64,000 nucleotides of DNA from Schaalia hyovaginalis (GCF_014208035.1 NZ_JACHMK010000001.1:1860001-1924000), one strand, 5' to 3'; shown: positions 52,325-61,472, numbered from the stretch's first letter. Numbers and translations are program-made. Notes: generated by a model not told the origin, from the letters alone.

Positions 52325-52846
52325 TCACGACTCGAGACATGCGGCACAGTGATCCACATGACCCCACCGCTGTGACAAGCCCGACTCGAAGACCATTTGA
52401 GCGTCGGCCATGACCTGATTCTGCACGTCACTCATGGACTCCGATGGGATTCCCGGAGCGTCCTTTTGATGAAAGCGGAGGACGACGATGTCGGGGTCAC
52501 CCCCTTCTGGTTCGGCGTGATAGAGACGGAAGGCGCCGAATCGTCTGCCATTCACTCGGATCTCCCACAGGTCGGGCTGCGAGACGACGGGTTCGAAGGC
52601 CCCTCGACGACCCTCGGGAAGCCGCCCTTTTGCAAACGACTTCAGCTGGCCGAGGACCTCCCCCACCAAATGAGCACCCTGTACTTCCAGACCGCGCCCT
52701 TTCAGTCCCTTCGCCCTGAGAGCTTCATATACGACCTCCGTGATCTCGCGTTGCACGTCAATCGCGTCAAAACGAGCACGGTGCACGGTAGCGGGCACCG
52801 CCCTGGGTGAAGCGCAGATCGACACACGCCTGGGAAGCTCTTTCAT
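52325..52846 (-). CDS. higB: HigB/RelE-type toxin
   Basis: 173 residues. The C-terminal ~120 residues fit the phage-derived Gp49/HigB toxin family: LKSFAKGRLPEGRRGAF, DLWEIRVNGRRFGAFRLYHA, DIVVLRFHQKDAPGIPSE. These parallel the LWELR ... yRvfff ... ivlLhgF.KK.qkTP pattern of HigB ribonucleases. The N-terminal ~50 residues are extra; the start may be downstream of ATG 52846, which has a poor ribosome site. Toxin-first order is typical of HigBA. It lies 70 nt downstream of hsdR. Confidence 0.75.
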   Translation of the reverse strand: MKELPRRVSICASPRAVPATVHRARFDAIDVQREITEVVYEALRAKGLKGRGLEVQGAHLVGEVLGQLKSFAKGRLPEGRRGAFEPVVSQPDLWEIRVNGRRFGAFRLYHAEPEGGDPDIVVLRFHQKDAPGIPSESMSDVQNQVMADAQMVFESGLSQRWGHVDHCAACLES

Positions 52847-52862
52847 GAAGCGACGGTAACAA

Positions 52863-52875
52863 GTGCCATGGGCAC
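52863..52875. promoter_or_regulatory. Short palindrome before the toxin gene
   Basis: GTGCCATGGGCAC, 17 nt upstream of the toxin ATG, in the hsdR-toxin gap. It is a candidate HigA operator by position; HigA-type antitoxins commonly repress their own promoter. Confidence 0.35.
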
Positions 52876-52916
52876 GTGACGCTCGCCCTTCTGGTGCGGA
52901 TCGGGGCGACGCCGAC

Positions 52917-55900
52917 CTACACCCCGAGGAAGCGTTCGAGGTATTCCTTCAGAGCCCGGATCACCCGCTGCTTCTTCTCAGCCCGCGTTTCGGCGCCTGC
53001 GGCTTTCGCGAAGCGGGACATGGGCGGCAGGATCGAAAGGATCTCCGTGCCCTCCTCGGCCAGGTAGCCGCGGTCGAGGGCTTTTGCGACGAAAGTGCGC
53101 GCGGCTTCGGGCTTCAGGCGTTCAGTGTCGATGATCTCCTCGAGCTCGGAGGCTTTTGCGGCTGAAAGGATCGCCTCCCAGTGAGCGCCTCCATCCGTGC
53201 CGGCCGTGTACGTGGCGAGGAAGCGCTCGATGAGGTCGCGCTTGGAGTACAGCGAGGGGCTGGCCTTGACGATCCGGGTGACGTCGGCCCTGATCTCGGC
53301 GTCCTTCGATTCACCATGGGCGGCCTTGTGCTCTTCGACGAGGCGGATGATGTAGTCGATGTTCACCTCGACCTGTTTGATGAGTTCGATCTCGAAGACG
53401 AGGTCGTCGTTGATGACGGCCTTCTCGGCGTCCGCACGGGGTCGCAGCTCGTTGTAGATGTCGACGTAGATGCCCTTGTAGTCGGCGAATTCGCGCTCGG
53501 AAAGCGGGTCGTCGGCGGCGAATTCGTCGAAGGAGGTGAGGATGTTCCGCAGCCTGAGGACCTTGGAGAACAGCTCCACGAAGGCTTCCATCTCCGATTC
53601 GGAGATGATGAGACGATCGCGCGGGTATTCGCGCAGGTCGACGACCGCGTTGACGTATTCGCCGAGGTATTCCTCGTAGGGGCGGATGAGGAAGGAACCG
53701 CCGCCCTCCTTGTTGCCGAACAGGGTGATCGCGGCATCGACCTCGTCCTTGAGATTGCGGAAGCAGACGATGTTCCCGTACGACTTCACCGCGTTGAGGA
53801 TGCGGTTGGTGCGCGAGAAGGCCTGGATGAGCCCGTGCGTCCGCAGGTTCTTGTCGACCCACAGCGTGTTGAGGGTTTTCGAGTCGAAGCCCGTGAGGAA
53901 CATGTTGACGACGATGACGAGATCGATTTCGCGGGTGGTGAGCTTCTTCGCGATGTCTTCGTAGTAGGACTCGAAGCCGTTGGCGGAAGAGTCGTAGTTC
54001 GTTCCGAACCTGGCGTTGTAGTCGGCGATCGCACGATCGAGGAAGTCGCGGTCGTCTCGCGTCAGGGCGGTAGGATCGACGCTTTCCTCCGCGAGGGAAT
54101 CCCCCGGCGCTTCGGTGTTGGGCGCGTAGGAGTAGATGATGCCGACGCTGAGGCGCTCATCCGTTGGCAGGTCCTCCTGTTGGCGTTGGAATTCGGCGTA
54201 GTAGTCGCGGGCTGCCGGGATCGATTGGGTGGCGAGCAGGGAGTTGAAGCCTCGGATGCGCCGCTCGCCCAGCGTGTAGCTGGACTGACGTTTGGTCTTC
54301 TGGTCGAAGTGTTCGCGGATGTAGGTGACGATCCCGGCGATGCGGCGCGGATCGCGGAACACCGCTTCGGTGTCGATGCCGGCCACTTCGGCGTCCTCGA
54401 CCTCGCCGGAGTGGCGGAAGGTGTCGATGTAGTCGACGCGGAAGGGCAGGACGTTCCGGTCGGCGACGGCGTTGAGGATCGTGTACGAGTGGAGCTGGTC
54501 GCCGAAGGCCTGGACGGTGGTGCGCAGGTGGATGTTTCCCGAGGCTGAGGAGTTCTCGGCGAAGATCGGCGTCCCCGTGAATCCGAAGAGGTGGTAGTTC
54601 GTGAAGGCTTTGGTGATCGCGGTGTGCATGTCGCCGAATTGGCTGCGGTGGCATTCATCGAAGATGAGGACGACGTGTCCGGAGTAGATGGCGTGCCCGC
54701 GGTTGGCGGCGACGAAGTTCGAGAGCTTCTGGATGGTCGTGACGATGATCGGCACGTGTGGGTCGTTGATCTGCGCGGCGAGTTGGCTGGTCGACTGGTT
54801 GGCCGACACGGTTCCGGCGGCGAAGCGGTTGTATTCCTTGATCGTCTGGTGGTCGAGGTCCTTGCGGTCGACGACGAAGAGGACCTTGTCGATCTCGGGC
54901 AGTCCGGCGGCGAGTTTCGCGGTCTTGAACGAGGTGAGGGTCTTGCCCGATCCGGTCGTGTGCCAGATGTAGCCGCCGGCCTCGAGGCTGCCTGTGGTCT
55001 TCTGGATGGTCGAGGTGTGGATCCGCTGGAGGATCGCCTCGGTTGCGGCGATCTGATACGGGCGCATGACGAGGAGCTTCTCCTCGGTGGTGAAGACGCA
55101 GTAGCGGGTGAGGATCGCGAGGATCGTGTGCTTGGCGAAGAACGTGCGCGTGAAGTCCTCGAGCCGGGTGATCTGGTGGTTGCGCGCGTCGGTCCACCAG
55201 CAGGTGAATTCGAAGGAGTCGGAGGTGGCGGCCTTCGCCTGGGGGCGTCCGGGCCGGTCTTCGGTGATGTGGTCGCGGCGCGTCGTGTTCGAGTAGTACT
55301 TCGTGTGCGTCCCGTTGGAGATGACGAAGACCTGCACGTAGTCGAAGAGGCCCGCGCCCGCCCAGAATGAGTCGCGCTGGTAGCGGTTGATCTGGTTGAA
55401 GGCTTCTTTAAGGGCGACGCCGCGGCGTTTGAGTTCGATGTGGACCAGGGGCAGGCCGTTGACGAGGATCGTGACGTCGTAGCGGTTGTCGTGCGCACCT
55501 GATTCGACGACGTACTGGTTCGTCACCTGGAGTCGGTTGTTGTGGATCCGTTCCTTGTCGATGAGGCGGATGTTCTTGGTTTCTCCGGTGTCGCGCAGGA
55601 GGACTTGGACGTGGTCTTCTTGGATGCGCCGCGTCTTCTCAATGATGCCGTCGTTGCGCCCTGAGATCTTCTCGGCGAAGAAGCGCTCCCATTCCGAGTC
55701 GGTGAAGGCGTAATGGTTGAGGGCTTCGAGTTGGGTGCGCAGGTTCGCGATCATCGCCGCTTCGGAGTCGAAGACGATGTACTCGTAGGCCTGTCTTTGG
55801 AGTTGGGTGAGGAATTCCTTTTCGAGGGCGGCTTCGGACTGATACGACGGGTCGGTATCGGGTCCGGGCTCGAATTGGGCGACGACCGTCGCCTCGTCGG

Positions 55901-55961
55901 TGAGGATGATCGGTTCGATCCGCATGGAGGGATTGAAGCCCGTGTCGACCGAAGCACTCAT
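52917..55961 (-). CDS. hsdR: Type I restriction endonuclease subunit R
   Basis: 1014 residues. N-terminal nuclease domain with the PD-(D/E)xK core NRYDVTILVNG ... LVHIELKRRG (~165-185). Then SF2 translocase motifs: HTTGSGKT (~300, Walker A), VVDRKDLDHQT, FDECHRSQFG (DEAH-like), FGFTGTPIF, and the later helicase-C region NMFLTGFDSKTLNTLWVDK, QAFSRTNRI. A helical C-terminal domain binds the methylase. ATG at 55961 overlaps the GIY-YIG gene stop (ATGA). HsdR cuts unmethylated DNA far from the recognition site after ATP-driven translocation. Confidence 0.95.
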   Translation of the reverse strand: MSASVDTGFNPSMRIEPIILTDEATVVAQFEPGPDTDPSYQSEAALEKEFLTQLQRQAYEYIVFDSEAAMIANLRTQLEALNHYAFTDSEWERFFAEKISGRNDGIIEKTRRIQEDHVQVLLRDTGETKNIRLIDKERIHNNRLQVTNQYVVESGAHDNRYDVTILVNGLPLVHIELKRRGVALKEAFNQINRYQRDSFWAGAGLFDYVQVFVISNGTHTKYYSNTTRRDHITEDRPGRPQAKAATSDSFEFTCWWTDARNHQITRLEDFTRTFFAKHTILAILTRYCVFTTEEKLLVMRPYQIAATEAILQRIHTSTIQKTTGSLEAGGYIWHTTGSGKTLTSFKTAKLAAGLPEIDKVLFVVDRKDLDHQTIKEYNRFAAGTVSANQSTSQLAAQINDPHVPIIVTTIQKLSNFVAANRGHAIYSGHVVLIFDECHRSQFGDMHTAITKAFTNYHLFGFTGTPIFAENSSASGNIHLRTTVQAFGDQLHSYTILNAVADRNVLPFRVDYIDTFRHSGEVEDAEVAGIDTEAVFRDPRRIAGIVTYIREHFDQKTKRQSSYTLGERRIRGFNSLLATQSIPAARDYYAEFQRQQEDLPTDERLSVGIIYSYAPNTEAPGDSLAEESVDPTALTRDDRDFLDRAIADYNARFGTNYDSSANGFESYYEDIAKKLTTREIDLVIVVNMFLTGFDSKTLNTLWVDKNLRTHGLIQAFSRTNRILNAVKSYGNIVCFRNLKDEVDAAITLFGNKEGGGSFLIRPYEEYLGEYVNAVVDLREYPRDRLIISESEMEAFVELFSKVLRLRNILTSFDEFAADDPLSEREFADYKGIYVDIYNELRPRADAEKAVINDDLVFEIELIKQVEVNIDYIIRLVEEHKAAHGESKDAEIRADVTRIVKASPSLYSKRDLIERFLATYTAGTDGGAHWEAILSAAKASELEEIIDTERLKPEAARTFVAKALDRGYLAEEGTEILSILPPMSRFAKAAGAETRAEKKQRVIRALKEYLERFLGV

Positions 55962-56962
55962 GCGGGTTCCTCCCCGTTGATGATTCTTGTTTCCGTTCCC
56001 GCCGACGAGGGCGGGGCTGCGGGGCTGGACGAATCGGAAGCGGCGACGCCGCGTTCTTCCCATTCGCCATAGGTGAGGCCGTCTGCGGTGATCCAGGAGA
56101 TTCGGCCATTGCATGAGCGACCGGATGCGATTGCACCGGCGGCCGAGGGCGAGGAGAAGGGGATGTCTCGGGTGACGATGCCGACCGCCTCGTCGACCCG
56201 GATCGAACCATCGGCGACGAGTTTCTCGAAGCGGGAACGCAGACCGTTGTAGGCACGTTGGGTCGTATCGGCTTTCGCCTTGCCCGCCCATCGTCCGGCG
56301 ACCCGCGAGCCCTCGAGCATGATGAATTCTCCCGAGATGAACTGGGCTCGCGCATGAATGCTGCGCCTGGGGATTTCGAGGTGGAAGATCGGGGATTCCT
56401 CACTTGCACCGGTGAGCACGGGCGTTTCGACGAGGTCCTTCGTCCGGGTCTTCAAGGCTGCGACACCGAGGACGGGAAGGATCAACCGCACCTTGTCGAT
56501 GAAGTCCTCAACATCGGATTTCTGCGCTTCGGAAAGCTTTCGCCGTTGTGGAGTCTGCTTGTTGTCATCGAGGGTCGCACGTTCGGCACGCATCGCGATC
56601 TCGACCAAGCGCGATTCGATGTACCCCCAGTGCCCTTCGTTGAAGGAGTCATCAGCGGACGAGATGAGGACGGCCCGGTCCCACCAGTCCTTCTTCTGCT
56701 TGTGGTCGAGGAAGCGCTTGGTGAAGTCCTCGGTCTTCCCGATGTAGCAGCGCGTCGATTCGATCGCCTCCGGGTCATCGCCGAGCAGCAGATAGACGCC
56801 GTTGCGGTGGGCTTCTTCTCGGGCGAGCAGTTCGGAGAGTTTCGAGCGGGGCCCGTAGAGGACATGACCCGACCAGGACACGAGGTCGGCGGTCGCGATA
56901 CCGCCGACCTCGCCGTCGACGAGGAAGAGTTCGATGTGCATGCCGCGTGCCACGGGAATCAC
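55958..56962 (-). CDS. GIY-YIG nuclease-domain protein with DUF4357-like C-terminus, embedded in the RM operon
   Basis: 334 residues. A GIY-YIG-like core at ~55-100 (NGVYLLLGDD ... TRCYIGKTEDFTKRFLDHKQ) has the Tyr/Gly pairs and the conserved Arg; GHWGYIESRLVEIAM supplies the glutamate. The C-terminal ~100 residues (LVADGSIRV ... CNGRISWITADGLTYGEWEERG) resemble DUF4357, often found in type I RM loci. GTG at 56962 overlaps the hsdS stop (GTGA), and its own stop overlaps hsdR. Whether it cuts DNA or assists the RM complex is unknown. Confidence 0.8.
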   Translation of the reverse strand: MIPVARGMHIELFLVDGEVGGIATADLVSWSGHVLYGPRSKLSELLAREEAHRNGVYLLLGDDPEAIESTRCYIGKTEDFTKRFLDHKQKKDWWDRAVLISSADDSFNEGHWGYIESRLVEIAMRAERATLDDNKQTPQRRKLSEAQKSDVEDFIDKVRLILPVLGVAALKTRTKDLVETPVLTGASEESPIFHLEIPRRSIHARAQFISGEFIMLEGSRVAGRWAGKAKADTTQRAYNGLRSRFEKLVADGSIRVDEAVGIVTRDIPFSSPSAAGAIASGRSCNGRISWITADGLTYGEWEERGVAASDSSSPAAPPSSAGTETRIINGEEPA

Positions 56963-58185
56963 TTCTTTTCGGGGAAAGTCAGGAGTCGATCGCGGTAGTA
57001 CTCGTACTGCTGACGCCGAGCCGTGATCTCGGCGGGCAGACCGGAAGAGAGGTCATTGACGAGGGCATCGAAGTCATCGAGGACATCTGCAATGCGACGC
57101 TGGACCTCGAGGGGCGGGAGTGAGAAGACAAAACGTCCAATCTTCGTCGGATTGAGATTATTGATAGTTGCAGATGATGAGTCCGACGACGTGAATTCTT
57201 GAAATCTCGAGGAACCGAGGAGATGGAACAAAAACCTCGCATCGAGAGTATCGCGGACTCGTAGCACCATCATGAATGCACCAAACAGCATCGGGCCAGA
57301 CTTCAAGTCATCTTCTCGAACAAGAGCAGATTTTCCTAAGTGCACTAGACTGCCGCTCGAACCAACCATGAGCACATCATCAAGATGAAGCAGCTGCTGA
57401 TCTTTGAATTTTACACCTGAAGAAACAGTGCGAAGATCATCGAAAACAATCCGGCGACTTAAACCATCAATGTTACTTGCGCGAAGAACCCCGCGCCCAT
57501 ACCCTGCAGACACTTCATCAGACTTTGAATAGGTCACTCCTCGAATAAAGTCTAAATGATCAGCAATACGAGCTTGCTCACCTGCAGCTAGCTCAATGAA
57601 TCGATCTGCAACAAGACGAAATTGCTGCCTCCGCGCCTCAAGCTCCGCCTCAAGCTCCGCCTCAAGTCTAGTGAAAGAATCGAGAATGTCAACAATTTCC
57701 CGCTGAATCTCAATCGGCGGAACCGGAATTCGATACTTGAGGATCGCCGATTTATCTCCCCGAGGCATCTTTCCGCCACGAGCGTGCCGTTGATCAAATG
57801 CGAAGAAGTCATCTGACGACAAGAGAACGAATAAGAATCCCGAATCCAGCCTCGACCGATAATCCGAAACGATCGAAAGGACGAGCACATCACCACTCGC
57901 TCCACCTGAGCGATCCGCAAGCCAGATCTTCTTCAAGTAGGGCCGAATATTCCCAATCAGAACATCGCCGACATCGAAGGCTGAAACATAGTCGGTATTC
58001 GGCGAATAGTCGGCATCGACACGTCCACCACAGTTCGCAACGAGGTTGTCAACACCAACAAATGTCGTCCCATCAAGTGCGCCGGCACTCACCCGGGCAC
58101 TGGAGTAGTGGACAGCCTCGCCGAGCGGAACGAACTCCACCCCATCCGGACACATCTCGGCGACCATGCGCTCGATCCGGTTCAT
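56959..58185 (-). CDS. hsdS: Type I restriction-modification specificity subunit S
   Basis: 408 residues with two target-recognition domains (~15-165 and ~200-350), each followed by a conserved helical spacer. The first ends VPPIEIQREIVDILDSFTRL with the repeat LEAELEAELEARRQQF; the second ends LPPLEVQRRIADVLDDFDAL with ITARRQQYEYYRDRLLTF. The near-identical spacers show the usual pseudo-symmetry. The TRDs, above all 57120-57600, are clearly AT-richer than the rest, a sign of domain exchange. ATG at 58185 overlaps the hsdM stop (TGATG); a GTG one codon earlier is in frame. 12-bp repeats at 57633-57668 code for the spacer. Confidence 0.93.
   Translation of the reverse strand: MNRIERMVAEMCPDGVEFVPLGEAVHYSSARVSAGALDGTTFVGVDNLVANCGGRVDADYSPNTDYVSAFDVGDVLIGNIRPYLKKIWLADRSGGASGDVLVLSIVSDYRSRLDSGFLFVLLSSDDFFAFDQRHARGGKMPRGDKSAILKYRIPVPPIEIQREIVDILDSFTRLEAELEAELEARRQQFRLVADRFIELAAGEQARIADHLDFIRGVTYSKSDEVSAGYGRGVLRASNIDGLSRRIVFDDLRTVSSGVKFKDQQLLHLDDVLMVGSSGSLVHLGKSALVREDDLKSGPMLFGAFMMVLRVRDTLDARFLFHLLGSSRFQEFTSSDSSSATINNLNPTKIGRFVFSLPPLEVQRRIADVLDDFDALVNDLSSGLPAEITARRQQYEYYRDRLLTFPEKK
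57633..57668 (-). repeat. 12-bp tandem repeat (three units) in the hsdS central spacer
   Basis: Plus-strand CGCCTCAAGCTC twice, then CGCCTCAAGTCT. It encodes three copies of a four-residue unit (LEAE/ELEA) between the target-recognition domains. In EcoR124I/II a change from two to three 12-bp units alters the spacing between the two recognised half-sites. Confidence 0.85.
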
Positions 58186-59744
58186 CACTCACCGCCCTCG
58201 AGGTCAGCAACGATCGCGTCGATCTTCGCCCGCAGCTCCGCCTGGCGCTCGACAATGCCGGCGATCCGCTCGTTGAGCTCGGCGATGTCGACCTCCTCGC
58301 GCGTATCCTCCGGCTCCACATAGGACGAGACCGAGAGGTTGTAGGAGTTGCCCGCGATCGTCTCCGCGTCGATCAGCGCCCCCTTGTATTCGATATCCGC
58401 CCTCGCCACCAGGGAATCAATGATGAAGTCGCGATTCGCCTCAGTCAGAACGTTCTTGTTCCCCTTACGCTCGAACTGATCCGAGGCGTCGAGGAAGAAG
58501 ACCGCATTATCCTTCTTCGACTTCTTCAACACGATGATGCAGGTCGCGATCGTCGTGCCGAAGAACAGGTCCGGCGGCAACTGGATCACCGCATCGACGT
58601 AGTTGTTGTCCACGAGGTACTGGCGGATCTTCTGCTCGGCCGCCCCGCGATACAAGACACCCGGGAACTCGACGATCGCCGCCGTCCCGTCGACCTTCAA
58701 CCAATTGAGCATGTGCATCGTGAAAGCGAGATCCGCCTTCGACTTCGGCGCCAGGGCTCCGGCGGGGGCGAACCGCGGATCATGCAGCAGCGTCGGATCA
58801 TCCTTGCCCACCCACTTCGTCGAATACGGCGGGTTCGACACGATCGCGTCGAAAGGCTCGTCATCCCAATGCGCGGGCTCGAGCAGCGTATCCCCCAGCG
58901 CGATGTCGAAGTTCGCGAAGTTGATGTCGTGCAGGAACATGTTGATCCGGCACAGGTTGTAGGTCGTCAGATTGATCTCCTGGCCGAAGAAGCCCTCGAC
59001 CTTGTCAGCGCCGAGGATCTTCGCGAACTTCAAGAGGAGCGAGCCCGAACCGCAGGCGGGGTCGTACACCCGCCCCACGCACTCACGCCCATCGATCGCA
59101 ATGCGTGCAAGAACCTCTGACACCTCCTGCGGAGTGAAGAACTCACCGCCCGACTTGCCCGCGCTCGAAGCGTACATCGTCATGAGGTATTCGTAGGCGT
59201 CACCGAAGGCATCGATCGTCGACTCCCCGTAGGACAGATCCATATCACCGATCGCGTCCAGGATCTTCACGAGTTTGAGATTGCGCTGAGCGACCGTGTT
59301 CCCCAACTTCGGCGAATTCACATCGATATCGGCGAATAGGCCCTTCATGTCCTTCTCTGCCCGGGTCCCGATCGAGGAGCGCTCGATGTTCGCGAAGACC
59401 GTCGACAGAGTCTCATTGAGGTTCTCATTGTGGGCGGCCCTGGCCCTCACGTTGACGAAGAGCTCGGACGGGCGGATGAAGAAGCCCTTCTCGTTGACGA
59501 GGTCGCGACGGAACTTGGGATCCTCAGCATCCGAATCCGACGCCAGGGTGTAATCGAATCCCTCATTCCCGGACTCGGCCTCGCCCTCGTTGATGAAGAC
59601 CGTCAGGTTCTCGGAGATGAAGCGGTAGAACAGGAAGCCGAGCACGTAGGACTTGAAGTCCCAACCGTCAACGGCTCCTCGCAGGTCGTTCGCGATCTGC
59701 CAGATCGTCCGATGCAGCTCAGCGCGCTGATTCTCCGATGCCAT
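58185..59744 (-). CDS. hsdM: Type I restriction-modification DNA methyltransferase subunit M
   Basis: 519 residues. N-terminal helical HsdM_N domain (IWQIANDLRGAVDGWDFKSY, VLGFLFYRFISENL), then the adenine methyltransferase core with motif I VYDPACGSGSLLLKFA (~230), motif IV IVSNPPYSTKW (~295) and the following target-domain motifs (LPPDLFFGTTIATCIIVL). N6-adenine methylation protects host sites. ATG at 59744 follows AGAGGCATGCA. First gene of the hsdM-hsdS-GIY-YIG-hsdR operon, divergent from the second GIY-YIG gene. Confidence 0.96.
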   Translation of the reverse strand: MASENQRAELHRTIWQIANDLRGAVDGWDFKSYVLGFLFYRFISENLTVFINEGEAESGNEGFDYTLASDSDAEDPKFRRDLVNEKGFFIRPSELFVNVRARAAHNENLNETLSTVFANIERSSIGTRAEKDMKGLFADIDVNSPKLGNTVAQRNLKLVKILDAIGDMDLSYGESTIDAFGDAYEYLMTMYASSAGKSGGEFFTPQEVSEVLARIAIDGRECVGRVYDPACGSGSLLLKFAKILGADKVEGFFGQEINLTTYNLCRINMFLHDINFANFDIALGDTLLEPAHWDDEPFDAIVSNPPYSTKWVGKDDPTLLHDPRFAPAGALAPKSKADLAFTMHMLNWLKVDGTAAIVEFPGVLYRGAAEQKIRQYLVDNNYVDAVIQLPPDLFFGTTIATCIIVLKKSKKDNAVFFLDASDQFERKGNKNVLTEANRDFIIDSLVARADIEYKGALIDAETIAGNSYNLSVSSYVEPEDTREEVDIAELNERIAGIVERQAELRAKIDAIVADLEGGE

Positions 59745-60003
59745 TGCATGCCTCTTCTTCGCGGGGCGGTGACTTCCTCATAGAGTGTGCCACCCCGCCC
59801 CCTCGTTTCCGGCCAGCACATGCAGTTCAGCCGAGGTTCTCCGATTCATCCGCCGGGCGTTCGGCGCTCGTGCGCCACCCCCGGCCCGATGCCACTGCAT
59901 ATCGACGCCGGCACAGACGCTACTCAAACCCCACGACCTGTGAGTTTCAAGAATCCTGACCCGAAAGCACGCGCAACCCGGGCATTGCAACGAAGATGAC
60001 ACC

Positions 60004-60960
60004 GTGAAAGCACGACCCCTGCGATTCGCCCGCTGGGCGACGCCCCCGGAGAGCTCCCTGGCTGCACACTTCCCTCCGGGCGCTTCTCGATGCGGCATCT
60101 ACATTCTCGAGTTCGCAAACGGTGAGCGTTACGTCGGCCAGACCGTTGACGTCGTGCGCCGCTTCCGCGATCACGCCCGGCGCTTCGGCGATATCGAAGC
60201 GATTCAGTTCCTGCCCCACCCGCGCGAGTTCCTCAACGAGGCCGAGCGCTCCACGATCCGCAGTCAGGTAGATGCCGGGCACCGCCTTCGCAACATCGAC
60301 CTCGTCATTGCCTCTCGCGCTTCGAGTCCGCTCGATGCAGAAGTGGATCGGCCGCTCCAAGAGTCTTGGCTTGCGGACGGCATCGCCGACGCCACTCCCG
60401 ATGATCGAACTCTGCGGGCGCAACGCCGCCTCCGTCTCCGCCCCCGATACGACGAACTCCGCTCCCATCCCCACTACGAAGAGGTATTCGCCGACCTCGT
60501 CACTTACGTGAAGTCATCGATCGTGTGGCCGTCTGTCACCGCAGAACGATTCTGGACCATCACACCGCTTCCTGTGACGGGTAAAGACCGGCATTGGCGG
60601 CGTCTCTTCACAGTCAACTGCGGAAAAGTGGAAACCTTCGTGGTCTATGAAGAGCGCGATACCCAGGAGGTCTATTGGTTCATGAACGTCGACCACCAGA
60701 ATCTGTCACCACGAGACTTTCCCCGTGAACTCCGCCAGGCCTATCACTGCACCGATTCCTATCGGTCCATCGGGCGATGCGGGCAGGTCAACGGCGGGGT
60801 CGCTGGCTCGCTCAGGCACTGGTTCACGGAGGTCCCTGGACTCTCCCACGCATCGCGTTCCCTCGCGCTGTCTCTCATGCGGAAGAACCCAACGCTATTC
60901 GCGAAGACTCATTCCGACGATCTCACCGATGATCTGCTGGTCGCACTCAGTGAAGCGTGA
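60004..60960 (+). CDS. GIY-YIG nuclease-domain protein, divergent from hsdM
   Basis: 318 residues. GIY-YIG domain at ~35-115: CGIYILEFANGERYVGQTVD with the full GIY...YVG pair, VVRRFRDHARRF (catalytic Arg) and FLNEAE (metal-binding Glu). The next ~200 residues match no family I recognise; they contain WRRLFTVNCGKVETFVVY and a C-terminal basic/hydrophobic stretch. GTG at 60004 is the likely start; the gap to hsdM is 259 bp. Position beside an RM operon suggests a defence or mobile-element role. It is not closely similar to the GIY-YIG protein inside the operon. Confidence 0.75.
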   Translation: MKARPLRFARWATPPESSLAAHFPPGASRCGIYILEFANGERYVGQTVDVVRRFRDHARRFGDIEAIQFLPHPREFLNEAERSTIRSQVDAGHRLRNIDLVIASRASSPLDAEVDRPLQESWLADGIADATPDDRTLRAQRRLRLRPRYDELRSHPHYEEVFADLVTYVKSSIVWPSVTAERFWTITPLPVTGKDRHWRRLFTVNCGKVETFVVYEERDTQEVYWFMNVDHQNLSPRDFPRELRQAYHCTDSYRSIGRCGQVNGGVAGSLRHWFTEVPGLSHASRSLALSLMRKNPTLFAKTHSDDLTDDLLVALSEA

Positions 60961-61472
60961 ATTCCCACTGGAAATGCCGTTCTGCCAGCTATCGACATTG
61001 ACTCCCTTTCAGCGCCCCATGCCATCTGCAGATAGCGGAAAGCGTATGGAGCACGATGACGACCCCATGACGAGATGCTCATCACCCGAGTCGACAGTCC
61101 ACCGGGAACCGTCGACAAACTCACTGGATTCTTCATCTGCGATTCCGACGGTGAAGACCCGGACCGTCCTCGAATGTGGCATGTCGGGCGGTGAGAGGCG
61201 GGCGTGCCGCTCGTGGGCCCTCTCCTCGTCACCACATTGGAGGAACGTGTCGATATTCGGACGATATTTCGACACGTCTCGAGAACAGGTCGATCTCATC
61301 GACATATTGAAGCGGCTGCTATCCCCCGATCAACATCGAGCTCCCACCTCATCCTTCGGAGGAAGGCGCCCCGCCGCCCGCCTCGGCGAACACCCCGCCA
61401 CCGGCAGAGAAACCGACAGAAAAGAGGCGCCCCTCGACGCCTGCGTCATCCTGCCCGATCAAGAGACGCGCC
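60961..61472. other. Gene-free stretch, possibly decayed coding sequence
   Basis: About 510 bp with no supported gene. Short runs such as ITRVDSPPGTVDKLTGFFIC (plus strand, near 61081-61140) and VGPLLVTTLEERVDI (near 61210) look protein-like but are in different frames and end at stops. Mutational remains of a gene are possible. Confidence 0.4.
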
